Assembly (NCBI RefSeq): GCF_001679925.1
Contig: NZ_LYUZ01000103.1
Location: forward strand, 158,027 to 222,026
Direction of reading: 5' to 3'
Origin: Leisingera sp. JC1
Lineage (GTDB): Bacteria; Pseudomonadota; Alphaproteobacteria; Rhodobacterales; Rhodobacteraceae
Length of the DNA: 64,000 bases
Below are positions 44,357 to 54,540 of this stretch, one piece after another. A program made the translations under genes and the position numbers. Positions within the stretch are counted from its first letter, which is position 1. Each line of letters starts with the position of its first letter. The notes beneath the pieces are model-generated. The model was given only the letters and a program-made list of their open reading frames with translations, was not told the DNA's origin and ran no database searches.

Positions 44357-45643
44357 ATGGACACGATCTTTGCGCTGGCCTCCGCCCAAGGAAAGGCCGG
44401 GGTTGCGGTGATCCGCGTCTCCGGTCCGTTGGCGCTTGAGGCTGGCGCGAAGCTTTGCGGCGGCGACTTGCCGACGCGGCGCGCCAGCCTGCGTGTTTTG
44501 CGGGACGAATCAGGTGAACGGCTGGATGAAGCGCTGGTGCTGACTTTTTCTGCGCCCAAAAGCTTCACAGGTGAAAATACCGTTGAATTTCAAACACATG
44601 GAAGCACTGCAGTTGTTGCTTCGGTGCTTGAGTCGCTGGGGCAGATCAATGGTTTGAGAATGGCCGAACCCGGTGAGTTCACCCGTAGGGCACTGGAAAA
44701 CGGCAATCTTGACCTGGCTCAGGTTGAAGGCTTGGCAGATCTGATCGACGCGGAAACCGAAGCGCAGCGTAAACAAGCGCAAGTGATTCTGGCTGGCGGG
44801 TTGGGCGAACTGGCCGAGAAATGGCGCGCAAACCTGATCCGGGCTGCGTCACTGATTGAGGTTACGATCGATTTCGCCGACGAAGAAGTGCCGGTTGATG
44901 TCACGCCCGAAGTTGCCGCACTATTAGCGGATGTCCAGGCCGGTCTGGAGCAGGAGACCGCCGGCGTCAAAATTGCTGAACGGATCCGCAGCGGTTTTGA
45001 GGTGGCCATCATCGGTGCACCGAACGTTGGGAAGTCTACGCTGCTGAATGCGCTTGCCGGCCGCGAAGCCGCCATCACATCCGAATATGCTGGCACCACC
45101 CGTGATATTATAGAAGTCCGGATGGATCTTGCCGGCCTGCCGGTTACTCTGCTGGACACCGCCGGCCTGCGCGATACTGAAGACCATGTTGAAGGGATTG
45201 GCATTGCCTTGGCGCGCAAGCGGGCGGAAGATGCGGACCTTCGCGTTTTTCTCGCCGACGATGATGAGGTCCTTGATGTTGAAATGCGGGCCGGCGACAT
45301 TCGTTTGCGCCCAAAGGCTGATCTAAGGGATGATGCCGGCGATGCAATTTCCGGCCGGTCCGGGCAGGGGATAGACCGTCTTGTCGGACATGTTGCGGAA
45401 GTTTTGCGCGGCCGATCAGCACAGGCTGGGATTGCGACCCGCGCTCGGCACCGGGATGCGATGCTATCGGCCCTTGTATCGCTTAAAGAAGCCCAGGATA
45501 TCCTGCAGCGAGGTCCTGAGTTTTATGATATAGCTGCTGAGGAAATGCGGTCTTCTATCCGGGCACTGGAAATGCTTGTTGGCCGGATCGGGGTTGAAAA
45601 TCTCTTGGATGAGATTTTCTCCAGTTTTTGTCTGGGAAAGTGA
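44357..45643 (+). CDS. mnmE: tRNA uridine-5-carboxymethylaminomethyl(34) synthesis GTPase MnmE
   Basis: MnmE works with MnmG to modify the wobble uridine of several tRNAs. The 428-residue product has the N-terminal tetrahydrofolate-binding domain ([23 protein letters not shown]). A helical domain is interrupted by the G domain with [16 protein letters not shown], the TTRDIIE switch and [15 protein letters not shown]. The C-terminal catalytic Cys motif is FCLGK. It lies 30 bases after rho and 13 bases before mnmG. Confidence 0.97.
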   Translation: MDTIFALASAQGKAGVAVIRVSGPLALEAGAKLCGGDLPTRRASLRVLRDESGERLDEALVLTFSAPKSFTGENTVEFQTHGSTAVVASVLESLGQINGLRMAEPGEFTRRALENGNLDLAQVEGLADLIDAETEAQRKQAQVILAGGLGELAEKWRANLIRAASLIEVTIDFADEEVPVDVTPEVAALLADVQAGLEQETAGVKIAERIRSGFEVAIIGAPNVGKSTLLNALAGREAAITSEYAGTTRDIIEVRMDLAGLPVTLLDTAGLRDTEDHVEGIGIALARKRAEDADLRVFLADDDEVLDVEMRAGDIRLRPKADLRDDAGDAISGRSGQGIDRLVGHVAEVLRGRSAQAGIATRARHRDAMLSALVSLKEAQDILQRGPEFYDIAAEEMRSSIRALEMLVGRIGVENLLDEIFSSFCLGK

Positions 45644-45648
45644 AGGAG

Positions 45649-45664
45649 TGTTTCACGTGAAACA
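45649..45664. promoter_or_regulatory. parS: parS centromere site (mnmG start)
   Basis: TGTTTCACGTGAAACA is a perfect 16-base palindrome identical to the canonical ParB-binding parS site. It lies over the mnmG translation start, 3.3 kb from parB. The site is the nucleation point for ParB spreading and chromosome segregation. Confidence 0.95.
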
Positions 45665-47531
45665 TTCATCGTATGACGTGATCGTGGTCGGCGGCGGCCA
45701 CGCCGGCACCGAAGCTGCCCATGCCTCAGCACGGATGGGCGCTTCAACCGCATTGGTAACTCTGGACCGTAGTGGAATCGGGGTGATGTCATGCAACCCA
45801 GCTATTGGAGGTTTAGGGAAGGGTCACCTTGTTCGGGAAATTGACGCGATGGATGGCGTCATGGGGAAGGTCGCTGATCTGGCAGGTATTCAATTCCGCT
45901 TGCTGAACCGCCGGAAGGGGCCCGCTGTACAAGGGCCGCGTGCCCAATCAGATCGCAGTATCTATCGGCAGGAGATGCTTCGACTGACAGAAGCACAGGA
46001 AAACCTGGATATCGTTGAAGGTGAAGTGACAGACTTTCTGATGTCCGGCCAAACTGTGGCCGGCGTGATCCTCGGCGACGGAAGCGAGATCCCGGCGAAG
46101 TCAGTGGTTCTAACTTCGGGCACCTTTCTTCGCGGTGTAATACATATCGGTGATGTCTCGAAACCCGGCGGCCGGATGGGGGACAAGCCATCGGTTAAAC
46201 TGGCGGAGCGTCTTGATAGCTTCGAGCTGCCTCTTGGCCGTCTGAAGACAGGCACGCCGCCCCGATTGGATGGGAGAACCATAAACTGGGACACCTTGGA
46301 TGCACAGCCAGGTGATGATGACCCTGTCTTCTTTTCCTTTCTTACAAAGGCGCTGAATGCAAGGCAGGTTTCCTGCGGTATTACCCATACGAACTCTAAG
46401 ACTCACGATATCATTCGCCAGAACCTGGACCGCTCTGCAATGTACGGCGGGCATATTGAAGGTGTAGGCCCACGATATTGCCCCTCGATCGAAGACAAAA
46501 TCGTTCGGTTTGCAGACAAGGAATCACACCAGATTTTCCTCGAACCGGAAGGTGTTACCGACCAAACGGTTTACCCTAACGGCATTTCTACTAGCCTGCC
46601 ATTGGACGTTCAGGAGGATTATGTCCGCTCAATCGTTGGTCTCGAACGGGCTGTTATTCTCCAGCCGGGATACGCCATTGAGTATGATTATGTGGACCCG
46701 CGCGCGCTTCAGCTTGATCTGTCCCTGAAGGAGGTGCCAGGCCTTTATCTTGCAGGTCAAATAAACGGCACAACCGGCTATGAGGAAGCGGCCGCACAGG
46801 GGCTTGTCGCGGGATTGAATGCGGCGCGCCGGGCCATGGGTGACGAGGCCGTGAATTTCAGCCGGTCCAGCAGCTATATTGGCGTAATGATTGACGATCT
46901 GACGACAAACGGAGTCACTGAGCCCTACCGGATGTTCACATCCAGAGCCGAATTCAGACTGTCTTTACGGGCCGACAACGCAGACCAAAGACTTACACCG
47001 CTTGCAATCGAATTGGGATGCGTTGGTGAAGTGCGCCGCACTGCATTCGAGAGTAAATGCGAAAAGCTGGTTTCGGCTCGTCAACTGCTTGAAGCGCATA
47101 GCTACACGCCCAAGCAAGTCGCGTCTGCCGGGATCAGGGTTAACCAGGATGGTAATAAACGGACTGGTCTGGATGTTCTTGCCTTTCCGGATGTCAGTTT
47201 CGAGGATGTGATTCAGCTGATGCCTGACTTGGAGGAGGTGGATCAAGAGATCCGGCGGCAAATGGAACGGGACGCGTTGTATGCCAATTACATCGCGCGC
47301 CAAGAGCGGGAGATTTCCGCTATGAAGCGGGATGAAGGTCACTCAATTCCAGCTACCTTCGACTATGAGGGTATTGAGGGGCTGTCTAAGGAACTTCAGC
47401 AAAAGTTGAAGCGCGCCAGTCCGGAAACACTGGCTCAGGCAGCTCGTATTGATGGTATGACGCCGGCCGCGCTTGCTCTGATTCTCGCAAGGGTTCGCAA
47501 AGACAGGGTGCGACGGGAGAAAACTGCATGA
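45657..47531 (+). CDS. mnmG: tRNA uridine-5-carboxymethylaminomethyl(34) synthesis enzyme MnmG (GidA)
   Basis: MnmG is the FAD enzyme that with MnmE installs the cmnm5 group on U34. It has 624 residues from the GTG at 45657, placed inside the parS palindrome and 10 bases behind GAAGGA. The FAD motif is [21 protein letters not shown]. It also has [22 protein letters not shown], the two cysteines of the family and the C-terminal [22 protein letters not shown] helical domain. A GTG at 45648 is an alternative start. The gene overlaps rsmG by four bases. Confidence 0.97.
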   Translation: MKHSSYDVIVVGGGHAGTEAAHASARMGASTALVTLDRSGIGVMSCNPAIGGLGKGHLVREIDAMDGVMGKVADLAGIQFRLLNRRKGPAVQGPRAQSDRSIYRQEMLRLTEAQENLDIVEGEVTDFLMSGQTVAGVILGDGSEIPAKSVVLTSGTFLRGVIHIGDVSKPGGRMGDKPSVKLAERLDSFELPLGRLKTGTPPRLDGRTINWDTLDAQPGDDDPVFFSFLTKALNARQVSCGITHTNSKTHDIIRQNLDRSAMYGGHIEGVGPRYCPSIEDKIVRFADKESHQIFLEPEGVTDQTVYPNGISTSLPLDVQEDYVRSIVGLERAVILQPGYAIEYDYVDPRALQLDLSLKEVPGLYLAGQINGTTGYEEAAAQGLVAGLNAARRAMGDEAVNFSRSSSYIGVMIDDLTTNGVTEPYRMFTSRAEFRLSLRADNADQRLTPLAIELGCVGEVRRTAFESKCEKLVSARQLLEAHSYTPKQVASAGIRVNQDGNKRTGLDVLAFPDVSFEDVIQLMPDLEEVDQEIRRQMERDALYANYIARQEREISAMKRDEGHSIPATFDYEGIEGLSKELQQKLKRASPETLAQAARIDGMTPAALALILARVRKDRVRREKTA

Positions 47532-48145
47532 GCAGTAAAGACCTTTTCGGTACGCTCAATGTTTCACGTGAAACAATGCAGCGCCTGGAAATCTTCGATA
47601 CGGTCATTCGAAAGTGGAATCCAAAGATCAACTTGGTCTCCCGTTCCAGTTTGGATCAGCTTTGGACGCGTCATATAGCGGATTCGGTCCAAGTCTTCCG
47701 TTGTGTCGAAACACCGGGTCATTGGGTTGATATCGGCAGCGGCGGAGGGTTCCCAGGACTTATCGTGGCAATCCTGGCGGCGGACGAGGTACCGCAAATG
47801 AGAATTACGCTGATCGAGAGTGATCAGCGGAAATCTGCGTTTCTGCGTACAGCGGCAAGAGAGTGCGGGGCATCACTTACAGTGATAAGTGATAGGATTG
47901 AACAGGTTGAGCCCCAAAAGGCGAATGTGCTTTCTGCCAGGGCGCTGGCCAGCTTGGATGATCTTCTCGGTTTTGCAGAGCATCATCTGACAGCGGATGG
48001 TGTTGCTGTTTTCCCGAAAGGGGAGAACTGGAAAAAAGAAGTGGATAACGCGCGGCAGCGATGGCGGTTTGAGATGGAAACCGCTAGAAGTTTGACTGAG
48101 CCAGAAGCAGTAATCCTGAAGATCAGGGGAGTGGAACGTGTCTGA
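47528..48145 (+). CDS. rsmG: 16S rRNA (guanine(527)-N7)-methyltransferase RsmG (GidB)
   Basis: RsmG methylates G527 of 16S rRNA. The 205-residue product has a class I methyltransferase fold with the SAM motif [30 protein letters not shown] and [14 protein letters not shown]. Codons 12-17 (Asn-Val-Ser-Arg-Glu-Thr) encode a perfect parS site. It overlaps mnmG and parA, so the mnmG-rsmG-parA run is one operon. Confidence 0.96.
   Translation: MSSKDLFGTLNVSRETMQRLEIFDTVIRKWNPKINLVSRSSLDQLWTRHIADSVQVFRCVETPGHWVDIGSGGGFPGLIVAILAADEVPQMRITLIESDQRKSAFLRTAARECGASLTVISDRIEQVEPQKANVLSARALASLDDLLGFAEHHLTADGVAVFPKGENWKKEVDNARQRWRFEMETARSLTEPEAVILKIRGVERV
47560..47575. promoter_or_regulatory. parS: parS centromere site (inside rsmG)
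   Basis: This is a second perfect TGTTTCACGTGAAACA, 1.9 kb from the first and 1.4 kb before parB. It lies fully inside the rsmG coding region, so both the protein and the centromere constrain these codons. Confidence 0.95.
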
Positions 48146-48947
48146 TTTTTCCCGCCCGGAGGGGCCTCGTATCATCGCGGTCGCAAATCAGAAAGGCGGG
48201 GTAGGGAAGACAACAACAGCCATCAATCTCGCGGCGGCTTTGGTGGAGTGTGGCCTTCGAGTGCTGGTCGTTGACCTGGATCCGCAAGGGAATGCCTCAA
48301 CCGGGCTTGGTATTGAACCCTCCGACCGGGATCTGACCACCTATGATCTACTGGTGGAGGATGCATCCCTGGCTGATGTCATCCGGCAAACCGAGATTGA
48401 GGATCTGTGCATAATTCCTGCAACCGTTGACCTGAGTTCTGCGGATATCGAGTTGTTCACCAATGAAAAGCGCAGCTTTCTTTTGCACGACGCGCTCCGC
48501 CAAATTGCAATGGACGAGTATGACTGGGACTATGTTCTGATTGATTGTCCGCCTTCTTTGAATCTTCTGACAGTCAATGCAATGGTCGCAGCACATTCTG
48601 TCTTGGTTCCATTGCAAAGCGAGTTTTTTGCGCTGGAAGGGGTGACACAGTTGATGCTGACGATTCGTGAAGTGCGTCAGTCTGCGAATCCCAACCTGCG
48701 GATTGAGGGGATCGTTCTGACCATGTTTGATCGGCGAAACAACTTGTCTCAGCAGGTCGAACAGGACGCACGCGACAATCTGGGTGATCTCGTGTTCCAA
48801 ACGAAGATACCACGCAACGTGCGTGTGAGTGAGGCACCGTCTTACGCTCAGCCGGTTTTGAACTATGACAGCAACTCCCAGGGTGCACAGGCTTATCGCG
48901 CACTGGCAGAAGAAATCCTGAATAAGCATCACAAGATAGCGGCGTAA
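48138..48947 (+). CDS. parA: Chromosome-partitioning ATPase ParA (Soj)
   Basis: ParA is the DNA-bound ATPase that moves ParB-parS complexes to the poles. It is 269 residues. The deviant Walker A is VANQKGGVGKTTTAINLAAALVE. VLVVDLDPQGNASTGLG is the A' box, and YVLIDCPPSLNLLTVNAM is Walker B. The chromosomal type without an N-terminal helix-turn-helix fits the location next to parB and two parS sites. It starts inside rsmG (8-base overlap). Confidence 0.98.
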   Translation: MSDFSRPEGPRIIAVANQKGGVGKTTTAINLAAALVECGLRVLVVDLDPQGNASTGLGIEPSDRDLTTYDLLVEDASLADVIRQTEIEDLCIIPATVDLSSADIELFTNEKRSFLLHDALRQIAMDEYDWDYVLIDCPPSLNLLTVNAMVAAHSVLVPLQSEFFALEGVTQLMLTIREVRQSANPNLRIEGIVLTMFDRRNNLSQQVEQDARDNLGDLVFQTKIPRNVRVSEAPSYAQPVLNYDSNSQGAQAYRALAEEILNKHHKIAA

Positions 48948-48973
48948 ATGCAGAATACGAACCGGAGGCATCC

Positions 48974-49867
48974 ATGGCAGACAAAAAAACAAAACCACGC
49001 GGGCTTGGCCGGGGATTGTCGGCGTTGATGGCGGATGTGAACCCCGCGCCAGTGAGCACGCAGGCGGAGGCGCCGCGGAACGCAGAAATACTGGTGCCAA
49101 TCGAGAATGTTGTTGCCAATCCTAATCAGCCGCGTCGGCAGTTCCTGCAGGAAGACCTTGATGACCTGACTGCGTCCATAAAGGAAAAAGGCGTTCTGCA
49201 GCCGTTGATCGTCCGGCCCAGGGCAGGAGGAAAATACGAAATTGTCGCTGGTGAACGCCGCTGGCGGGCGTCCCAGGCGGCTCAGCTGCATGAAGTGCCG
49301 GTTCTGATCCGGGACTATTCTGATCTGGAAATGATGGAAGTTGCCATCATTGAAAATATCCAGCGCTCGGATCTGAACGCGATGGAAGAGGCGCAGAGCT
49401 ATAAGCAGCTGATGGAGAAGTTCGGCCATACGCAGGAGAAAATGGCGGAGGCGCTTGGTAAAAGCCGAAGCCATATCGCCAACTTGGTACGCCTCCTGCA
49501 TTTGCCGGAGGATGTCCAGGTCCTGGTTCAGGAACGGAAGCTGTCGGCCGGCCATGCACGTGCGCTGATTACGTCAGACAATGCGTCTGAATTGGCGACG
49601 AAGATTGTAAAGGGTGGTCTGTCTGTTCGGGCCACTGAAGCGCTGGTCAAAAAGGACGCAGCTGGGATTCAGCCGGGTGCAGCTAAAAAGCCCAGAAAAG
49701 CACCAGAGAAAGACGCAGATACGAGAGCGCTTGAGGGTGATTTGTCGGCGATGCTGAAAATGAAAGTCTCAATTGACCACAAGCCAGGCGGAGAATCAGG
49801 CGCAGTGACAATCAGCTACGATTCTCTTGACCAGCTGGACGAGCTTTGCAATCTGCTCAGCCGTTAG
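48974..49867 (+). CDS. parB: Chromosome-partitioning protein ParB (Spo0J)
   Basis: ParB binds parS and acts as a CTP-dependent DNA clamp. The 297-residue product has the N-terminal GLGRGLSALMADV motif, the CTP-binding segment VAGERRWRASQAAQL and ENIQRSDLNAMEEAQSY. A helix-turn-helix (GHTQEKMAEALGKSRSHIANLVRLL) and the C-terminal dimerisation domain complete it. It lies 26 bases after parA; its 3' end overlaps the convergent DUF454 gene by 11 bases. Confidence 0.98.
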   Translation: MADKKTKPRGLGRGLSALMADVNPAPVSTQAEAPRNAEILVPIENVVANPNQPRRQFLQEDLDDLTASIKEKGVLQPLIVRPRAGGKYEIVAGERRWRASQAAQLHEVPVLIRDYSDLEMMEVAIIENIQRSDLNAMEEAQSYKQLMEKFGHTQEKMAEALGKSRSHIANLVRLLHLPEDVQVLVQERKLSAGHARALITSDNASELATKIVKGGLSVRATEALVKKDAAGIQPGAAKKPRKAPEKDADTRALEGDLSAMLKMKVSIDHKPGGESGAVTISYDSLDQLDELCNLLSR

Positions 49868-50210
49868 GACGAGTCCAGACAAATAAGAGAACAGCCGACA
49901 AAACTACTGCCTGAATGCCCAGCACATGAGCTGGAGCGTTTAGCAGCAAAGAAAGACCAAAGACGGCGGCAATCGAAGCGGTTGCCGCCTTTTTTGCGCG
50001 AGGCCGGATTGCACCATGGTCGCGCCAATCCATGATCATCGGGCCAAAAACGTTGTGGGCGACAATCCAGTTGTGCAGACGTTCCGAGGAGTTGGCAAAG
50101 AAGAATGCCGCTAGAAGCAGGAAGGGAACTGTCGGTAAAAGGGGAAGCACAATGCCTATGATGGCCAAGGCTACGCAGAACAGTCCCAAGCCGGCATAGA
50201 GGAAACGCAT
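49857..50210 (-). CDS. DUF454 (YbaN-like) membrane protein
   Basis: A 117-residue inner-membrane protein with three or four hydrophobic segments and the family signature ALAIIGIVLPLLPTVPFLLLAAFFFANSSERLHNWI in its first 50 residues. No function is established. It lies 4 bases downstream of hemW on the same strand and overlaps the end of parB. Confidence 0.92.
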   Translation of the reverse strand: MRFLYAGLGLFCVALAIIGIVLPLLPTVPFLLLAAFFFANSSERLHNWIVAHNVFGPMIMDWRDHGAIRPRAKKAATASIAAVFGLSLLLNAPAHVLGIQAVVLSAVLLFVWTRPNG

Positions 50211-50214
50211 TGCT

Positions 50215-51369
50215 TCAATCCATCAAGAGTTCGCGGAGAACCGCATTCAATACCGCACGTCCCTGATCTGTCGCGCGAAGCCTTTGGCCAGAGATAGTCA
50301 CCATGCCAAGCTCTACAAGGCTCTCCAGGCGTTTCTCGGACAATTCGTAATCCGACAACCTGGAAAAACGCACCATATCCATGCCTTCATCTAGGCGCAT
50401 ACTCATCATGATGTATTCAGACGCAGCATCTATTGCAGAAAGCGGTTCCCGGAGAGACTCACCATTTCCTTTGCTCACTGATTCCAGCCAGGCACCAGGG
50501 GAAAGATGGGTTTCGGTGGCAAAGCGCCTTTCGTTCAGGGTTATGCGGCCGTGGGCGCCAGGGCCGATACCGGCATAATCGCCATAACGCCAGTAGATCA
50601 AATTGTGACGCGACTCCGCACCTGGTTTGGCATGGTTGGAAATTTCATATCCCGCCATGCCAAAGGACGCGCAAATGTCCTGTGTCGCAAGGTACATGTC
50701 CGCTGCGGTGTCATCTTCAGGGAGACCGCGCAGTTTGCCGCGGGCGTAACGATCGCCGAAGGCGGTGCCGTCTTCGATCGTCAGCTGATAGAGTGATAGA
50801 TGATCAATGGCCATCGACAGGGCTTCCCGAAGCTCGGTTGTCCATGCTTTCAGGTTTTGGCCCTGACGGGCATAGATCAGGTCAAAGCTCACCCGGTCAA
50901 AGCAATTCCGGGCAATGTCAAAGGCGGCTCTGGCTTCGGAGACAGTATGAATGCGGCCAAGACGGCGGAGGTCCTCATCGTTCAGAGCTTGAATGCCCAT
51001 GGAGACCCTGTTCACGCCGGCTTCCCGGTAGCCAGTGAAACGCCCGGCCTCGACGGAACCTGGGTTGGCTTCAAGAGATATCTCTATGTCATTGGCAAAT
51101 GGCCAGATTTCACGTGCCCTCTCAATAACCGCAGCCACCGTTTCCGGTTGCATCAGAGACGGGGTGCCGCCACCAAAGAAGATCGTGTTGAGAACACGGC
51201 CTGAAAGCTGCTCTGAGAGTCTGTCGAGTTCCTGAAGATAGGCACTAACCCATAGTTTCTGGTCTACTTTTGCGGAAACATGGCTGTTGAAATCGCAATA
51301 GGGGCATTTGGCCTGGCAAAAGGGCCAATGCACATAAAGGCCAAAGCCCCCATTGCGCCAGTCATCCAC
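50215..51369 (-). CDS. hemW: Haem chaperone HemW (radical SAM)
   Basis: HemW is a HemN relative that carries and inserts haem rather than oxidising coproporphyrinogen. It is 384 residues. The cluster motif WPFCQAKCPYCDFNSH has Cys18, Cys22 and Cys25 but no fourth cysteine (Asp-Phe replaces Ala-Cys), which separates HemW from HemN. TIFFGGGTPSLM and the C-terminal HemN_C domain follow. The GTG at 51369 overlaps the rdgB stop and matches the usual N-terminal WRNGGFGLY of relatives. Longer starts would run back into rdgB. Confidence 0.94.
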   Translation of the reverse strand: MDDWRNGGFGLYVHWPFCQAKCPYCDFNSHVSAKVDQKLWVSAYLQELDRLSEQLSGRVLNTIFFGGGTPSLMQPETVAAVIERAREIWPFANDIEISLEANPGSVEAGRFTGYREAGVNRVSMGIQALNDEDLRRLGRIHTVSEARAAFDIARNCFDRVSFDLIYARQGQNLKAWTTELREALSMAIDHLSLYQLTIEDGTAFGDRYARGKLRGLPEDDTAADMYLATQDICASFGMAGYEISNHAKPGAESRHNLIYWRYGDYAGIGPGAHGRITLNERRFATETHLSPGAWLESVSKGNGESLREPLSAIDAASEYIMMSMRLDEGMDMVRFSRLSDYELSEKRLESLVELGMVTISGQRLRATDQGRAVLNAVLRELLMD

Positions 51370-51976
51370 CGAAACAGCCCTGAACGAATTGGGCGACAGC
51401 CTTGCCGCGGTGGCTGATCCTGTTCTTTTCCGCCGGGTCCATCTGCGCACAAGTCACCTCGTAGCCATCAGGTTGGAACATTGGATCATAACCAAAGCCA
51501 TGTTGGCCGCGGATCGGCCAGACCAGCTGACCCGGCATAACACCTTCGAATACCTCGTCGTGCCCGTCCGGCCAGGCGATAACGAGGGTACAGCGGAATT
51601 GGGCGGTGCGGGGTGCCTCTGCGCCTACGGCGGTCAATTCATCGTTGGCGCGGGTCATTGCCATCATGAAATCGCGGCCATTTGGCGTTTCCGCCCATTC
51701 GGCAGTGTAGACACCTGGGGCTCCGTTCAACGCATCGATGGTGATGCCAGAGTCATCCGAGAGCGCGGGCAGGCCGGTGGCCTTGGCGGCTGCATGAGCC
51801 TTAATGCGGGCATTGCCGACGAATGAGTCCTCGGTCTCCTCCGGTTCCGGAAGCTTCATCTCGCCGGCTCCAACGACCTGCACGCCGAAGGGTGCAAGGA
51901 TCTCGGTTATCTCGTTCAGCTTGCCCTTGTTATGGGTGGCGACAAGCAGCTTGCCGCCTTCCAGTTTGCGGGTCAT
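51362..51976 (-). CDS. rdgB: XTP/dITP diphosphatase RdgB (HAM1)
   Basis: RdgB removes XTP, dITP and ITP from the nucleotide pool. The 204-residue product has [16 protein letters not shown], catalytic-site [21 protein letters not shown] and [15 protein letters not shown], with [10 protein letters not shown] at the end. It overlaps rph by four bases and hemW by eight. Confidence 0.97.
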   Translation of the reverse strand: MTRKLEGGKLLVATHNKGKLNEITEILAPFGVQVVGAGEMKLPEPEETEDSFVGNARIKAHAAAKATGLPALSDDSGITIDALNGAPGVYTAEWAETPNGRDFMMAMTRANDELTAVGAEAPRTAQFRCTLVIAWPDGHDEVFEGVMPGQLVWPIRGQHGFGYDPMFQPDGYEVTCAQMDPAEKNRISHRGKAVAQFVQGCFGG

Positions 51977-52686
51977 TTGCAGGCGGCCTTCTGCATTTCT
52001 GCCAGCTCGGAGGTGCCTTTGGCGGCCAGATCCATCAGCTGATTCATCTGGTCGCGGGAAAAGACGGAGCCTTCGGCGGACATCTGTACTTCGATCAGCT
52101 TGCCGGATCCGGTCATGATGAAGTTGCCGTCAACGCCGGCCTCAGAATCCTCGGGGTAATCCAGATCCAGCACCGGCTGGCCGGCATAGATGCCGCAGGA
52201 AACGGCCGACACGGGATCCACCAGCGGATCGATCTGCACGTCGCCGGCTTTCATCAGCTTATTCACTGCCAGGCGAAGGGCCACCCAGCCGCCGGTAATT
52301 GAAGCGCAGCGGGTGCCGCCGTCAGCCTGCAGGACGTCGCAGTCGATGGTGATCTGGCGCTCGCCCAGGGCAACGCGGTCGACGCCGGCCCGCAGCGCGC
52401 GGCCGATCAGGCGCTGGATTTCCACGGTGCGCCCGCCTTGCTTGCCAGAGGCTGCTTCGCGGCGCATCCGGGTGTTTGTGGCACGGGGCAGCATTCCGTA
52501 TTCGGCTGTGACCCAGCCCAGGCCGGTGCCCTTGATGAAGGGCGGCACGCGGTCTTCGATGGTGGCGGTGCACAGGACATGGGTGTCGCCGGCCTTGATC
52601 AGGCAGGAGCCCTCGGCGTGTTTGGTGAAGCCGGTCTCGATGGAGACAGGGCGCATTTCATTCAGTTCTCGTCCTGAGGGTCGCAT
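51973..52686 (-). CDS. rph: Ribonuclease PH
   Basis: RNase PH is a phosphorolytic exonuclease that trims tRNA 3' ends. The 237-residue product has the full family length, with [54 protein letters not shown] split by the phosphate-binding region, [28 protein letters not shown] and [13 protein letters not shown]. It is the first gene of the rph-rdgB-hemW-DUF454 operon and is divergent from hrcA. Confidence 0.98.
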   Translation of the reverse strand: MRPSGRELNEMRPVSIETGFTKHAEGSCLIKAGDTHVLCTATIEDRVPPFIKGTGLGWVTAEYGMLPRATNTRMRREAASGKQGGRTVEIQRLIGRALRAGVDRVALGERQITIDCDVLQADGGTRCASITGGWVALRLAVNKLMKAGDVQIDPLVDPVSAVSCGIYAGQPVLDLDYPEDSEAGVDGNFIMTGSGKLIEVQMSAEGSVFSRDQMNQLMDLAAKGTSELAEMQKAACK

Positions 52687-52747
52687 GGCACATCCTTTTG
52701 CTGTTGGCTTGGGGATATCCCTCTGACGCGGGGCTATGCAAGCCCGA

Positions 52748-52775
52748 TTGACCTTTTCCCGCAGTGCTCTTTAAT
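52748..52775 (+). promoter_or_regulatory. Sigma-70-type promoter for hrcA-grpE
   Basis: TTGACC (52748-52753) and TTTAAT (52770-52775) are 16 bases apart and lie 54 bases before the hrcA start. I see no CIRCE inverted repeat and no obvious sigma-32 promoter here. Confidence 0.5.
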
Positions 52776-52829
52776 GACAACTTGGTGCCGCGTTCCTATG
52801 TTGAGACTGGAAGAAATGCTGGTAGGCTG

Positions 52830-53894
52830 ATGAGCGATCCGAACAACATTCTGAAGGACCTGAATGACCGTTCACGGGATGTCTTCCGGGCGGTAGTAGA
52901 GAGCTATTTGGAGAGCGGCGATCCAGTTGGAAGCCGTACGCTGACCCGTTCATTAAGTGAGAAAGTCAGTGCAGCCACTGTCCGCAATGTTATGCAGGAT
53001 CTGGAATATCTGGGCTTGCTGGATAGCCCGCACATCAGTGCGGGGCGGGTGCCAACGCAGATGGGGCTGAGGATGTTTGTCGATGGTCTTTTGGAGGTTG
53101 GCGACCTCAACGTGAAAGACCGGGAAAAGATTGATGCGACCCTAGGCCGGAATGCGGGCGACGTTGGCGGCATGCTGGACCGTGTCGGAGCGGCGCTGTC
53201 AGGGGTGACACAGGGTGCCTCTTTGGTACTTACACCCAAACATGAGGCGGAGATCAGGCATATCGAGTTTGTTTCCCTTGCACATGACCGGGCATTGGTT
53301 GTTCTGGTTTTTTCCGATGGCCATGTGGAGAACCGGCTGTTTACTCCGCCGCCGGGACAAACACCCAGCTCGATGCGAGAAGCTGCGAATTTTCTCAATG
53401 CATTGATTGAAGGCAAGACGCTGAGCGAGGTCCAGAGGCAGATCCAGAAGGAGATTTCGGCACGGCGTCAGGAAATTGACAGCTTGGCGCATGCAATGAT
53501 TGAAAGCGGGCTGGCTGTCTGGGAAGACGAAGGCAGTGAACAAGCCCGGCTGATCGTGCGCGGACGCGCGAATCTTCTGGCGGAGACTGGTGCGGCGGAG
53601 GAGCTTGAACGGATCCGCACGCTGTTTGATGATCTGGAACGCAAGCGGGACATCGCTGAATTTCTGGAACTGACCGAGGAAGGCGAGGGCGTGCGCATTT
53701 TTATCGGGTCGGAGAACAAACTTTTCTCACTTTCGGGTTCCTCTTTGGTGGTGTCTCCCTATATGAACGCGGATCGAAAGATCATCGGTGCGGTCGGGGT
53801 GATTGGCCCGACGCGCCTGAATTACGGACGGATTGTGCCGATTGTGGACTACACGGCGCAGCTGGTCGGCAAGCTGTTGTCCGACCGGAGTTAG
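52830..53894 (+). CDS. hrcA: Heat-inducible transcription repressor HrcA
   Basis: HrcA represses groESL and other chaperone operons through the CIRCE element, and its activity depends on GroEL. The 354-residue product has the N-terminal winged helix (LNDRSRDVFRAVVESYLESGDPVGSRTLTRSL, then VSAATVRNVMQDLEYLGLL), GAF-like central domain and the C-terminal VIGPTRLNYGRIVPIVDYTAQLVGKLL. The ATG at 52830 lies just behind the best promoter and starts as in relatives (MSDPNNILKDLNDRSRDVF). It is 9 bases before grpE. Confidence 0.96.
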   Translation: MSDPNNILKDLNDRSRDVFRAVVESYLESGDPVGSRTLTRSLSEKVSAATVRNVMQDLEYLGLLDSPHISAGRVPTQMGLRMFVDGLLEVGDLNVKDREKIDATLGRNAGDVGGMLDRVGAALSGVTQGASLVLTPKHEAEIRHIEFVSLAHDRALVVLVFSDGHVENRLFTPPPGQTPSSMREAANFLNALIEGKTLSEVQRQIQKEISARRQEIDSLAHAMIESGLAVWEDEGSEQARLIVRGRANLLAETGAAEELERIRTLFDDLERKRDIAEFLELTEEGEGVRIFIGSENKLFSLSGSSLVVSPYMNADRKIIGAVGVIGPTRLNYGRIVPIVDYTAQLVGKLLSDRS

Positions 53895-53903
53895 AGGTGA
53901 AAT

Positions 53904-54467
53904 ATGGCAGAGCTCAAGGACGAAGACTTTCTGGATGACATCGCCGCCGCTGAGGCTGAAGAGCTGGCAGCGCAGACCGAGGAATTTGATGATGCCTCGC
54001 TGGAACTCGATGCGCTCCGGGCGGAACGGGATGAGCTGAAGGACCGTTTCATGCGGGCGCTGGCTGATGCGGAAAACGCCCGCAAGCGCGGCGACAAGGC
54101 GCGCCGTGAGGCAGAAAACTATGGAGGTTCGAAGCTGGCCCGCGACATGCTGCCGGTCTACGACAACATGAAGCGCGCGATTGAAGCGGCCACCGACGAG
54201 CAGCGCGAAGTGTCCGCTGCCTTGATTGAGGGCGTGGAGCTGACCATGCGTTCGCTGCTTGGCGTGTTCGAGAAGCACGGAATCCGGATTGTGTCGCCCG
54301 AGGTTGGCGACAAGTTCGATCCGCAGGTACATGAGGCAATGTTCGAGGCGCCGGTGCCCGGCACCAAGGCGGGCGACATCATCCAAGTGTCCGCTGAAGG
54401 ATTCATGCTGCACGACCGCCTGCTGCGCGCGGCGCAGGTTGGCGTGTCTTCAACTCCGGCGAGCTGA
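53904..54467 (+). CDS. grpE: Nucleotide exchange factor GrpE
   Basis: GrpE releases ADP from DnaK. The 187-residue product has a long N-terminal coiled coil (LELDALRAERDELKDRFMRALADAENARKRGDKARREAE) and the C-terminal beta domain (LLGVFEKHGIRIVSPEVGDKFDPQVHEAMFE). AGAGGTG lies upstream. It is co-transcribed with hrcA and converges on mutS with a shared terminator. Confidence 0.97.
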   Translation: MAELKDEDFLDDIAAAEAEELAAQTEEFDDASLELDALRAERDELKDRFMRALADAENARKRGDKARREAENYGGSKLARDMLPVYDNMKRAIEAATDEQREVSAALIEGVELTMRSLLGVFEKHGIRIVSPEVGDKFDPQVHEAMFEAPVPGTKAGDIIQVSAEGFMLHDRLLRAAQVGVSSTPAS

Positions 54468-54506
54468 TGTAGACAGACCCTCGCGGGAGGATTTCCGGTA
54501 AAGTAC

Positions 54507-54540
54507 AAAGGCGGGTCCTGTTTAGGCCCGCCTTTCTTTT
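54507..54540. terminator. Terminator between grpE and mutS
   Basis: The perfect 9-bp stem AAAGGCGGG/CCCGCCTTT (54507-54515 with 54527-54535) is followed by TTCTTTT-like sequence on the plus strand. It overlaps the end of the convergent mutS and probably ends the hrcA-grpE transcript. Confidence 0.75.

Noticed and set aside
52687..52829. CIRCE element before hrcA
   Set aside because: No TTAGCACTC-N9-GAGTGCTAA-like inverted repeat is present. Only a fragment resembling GTGCTC occurs.
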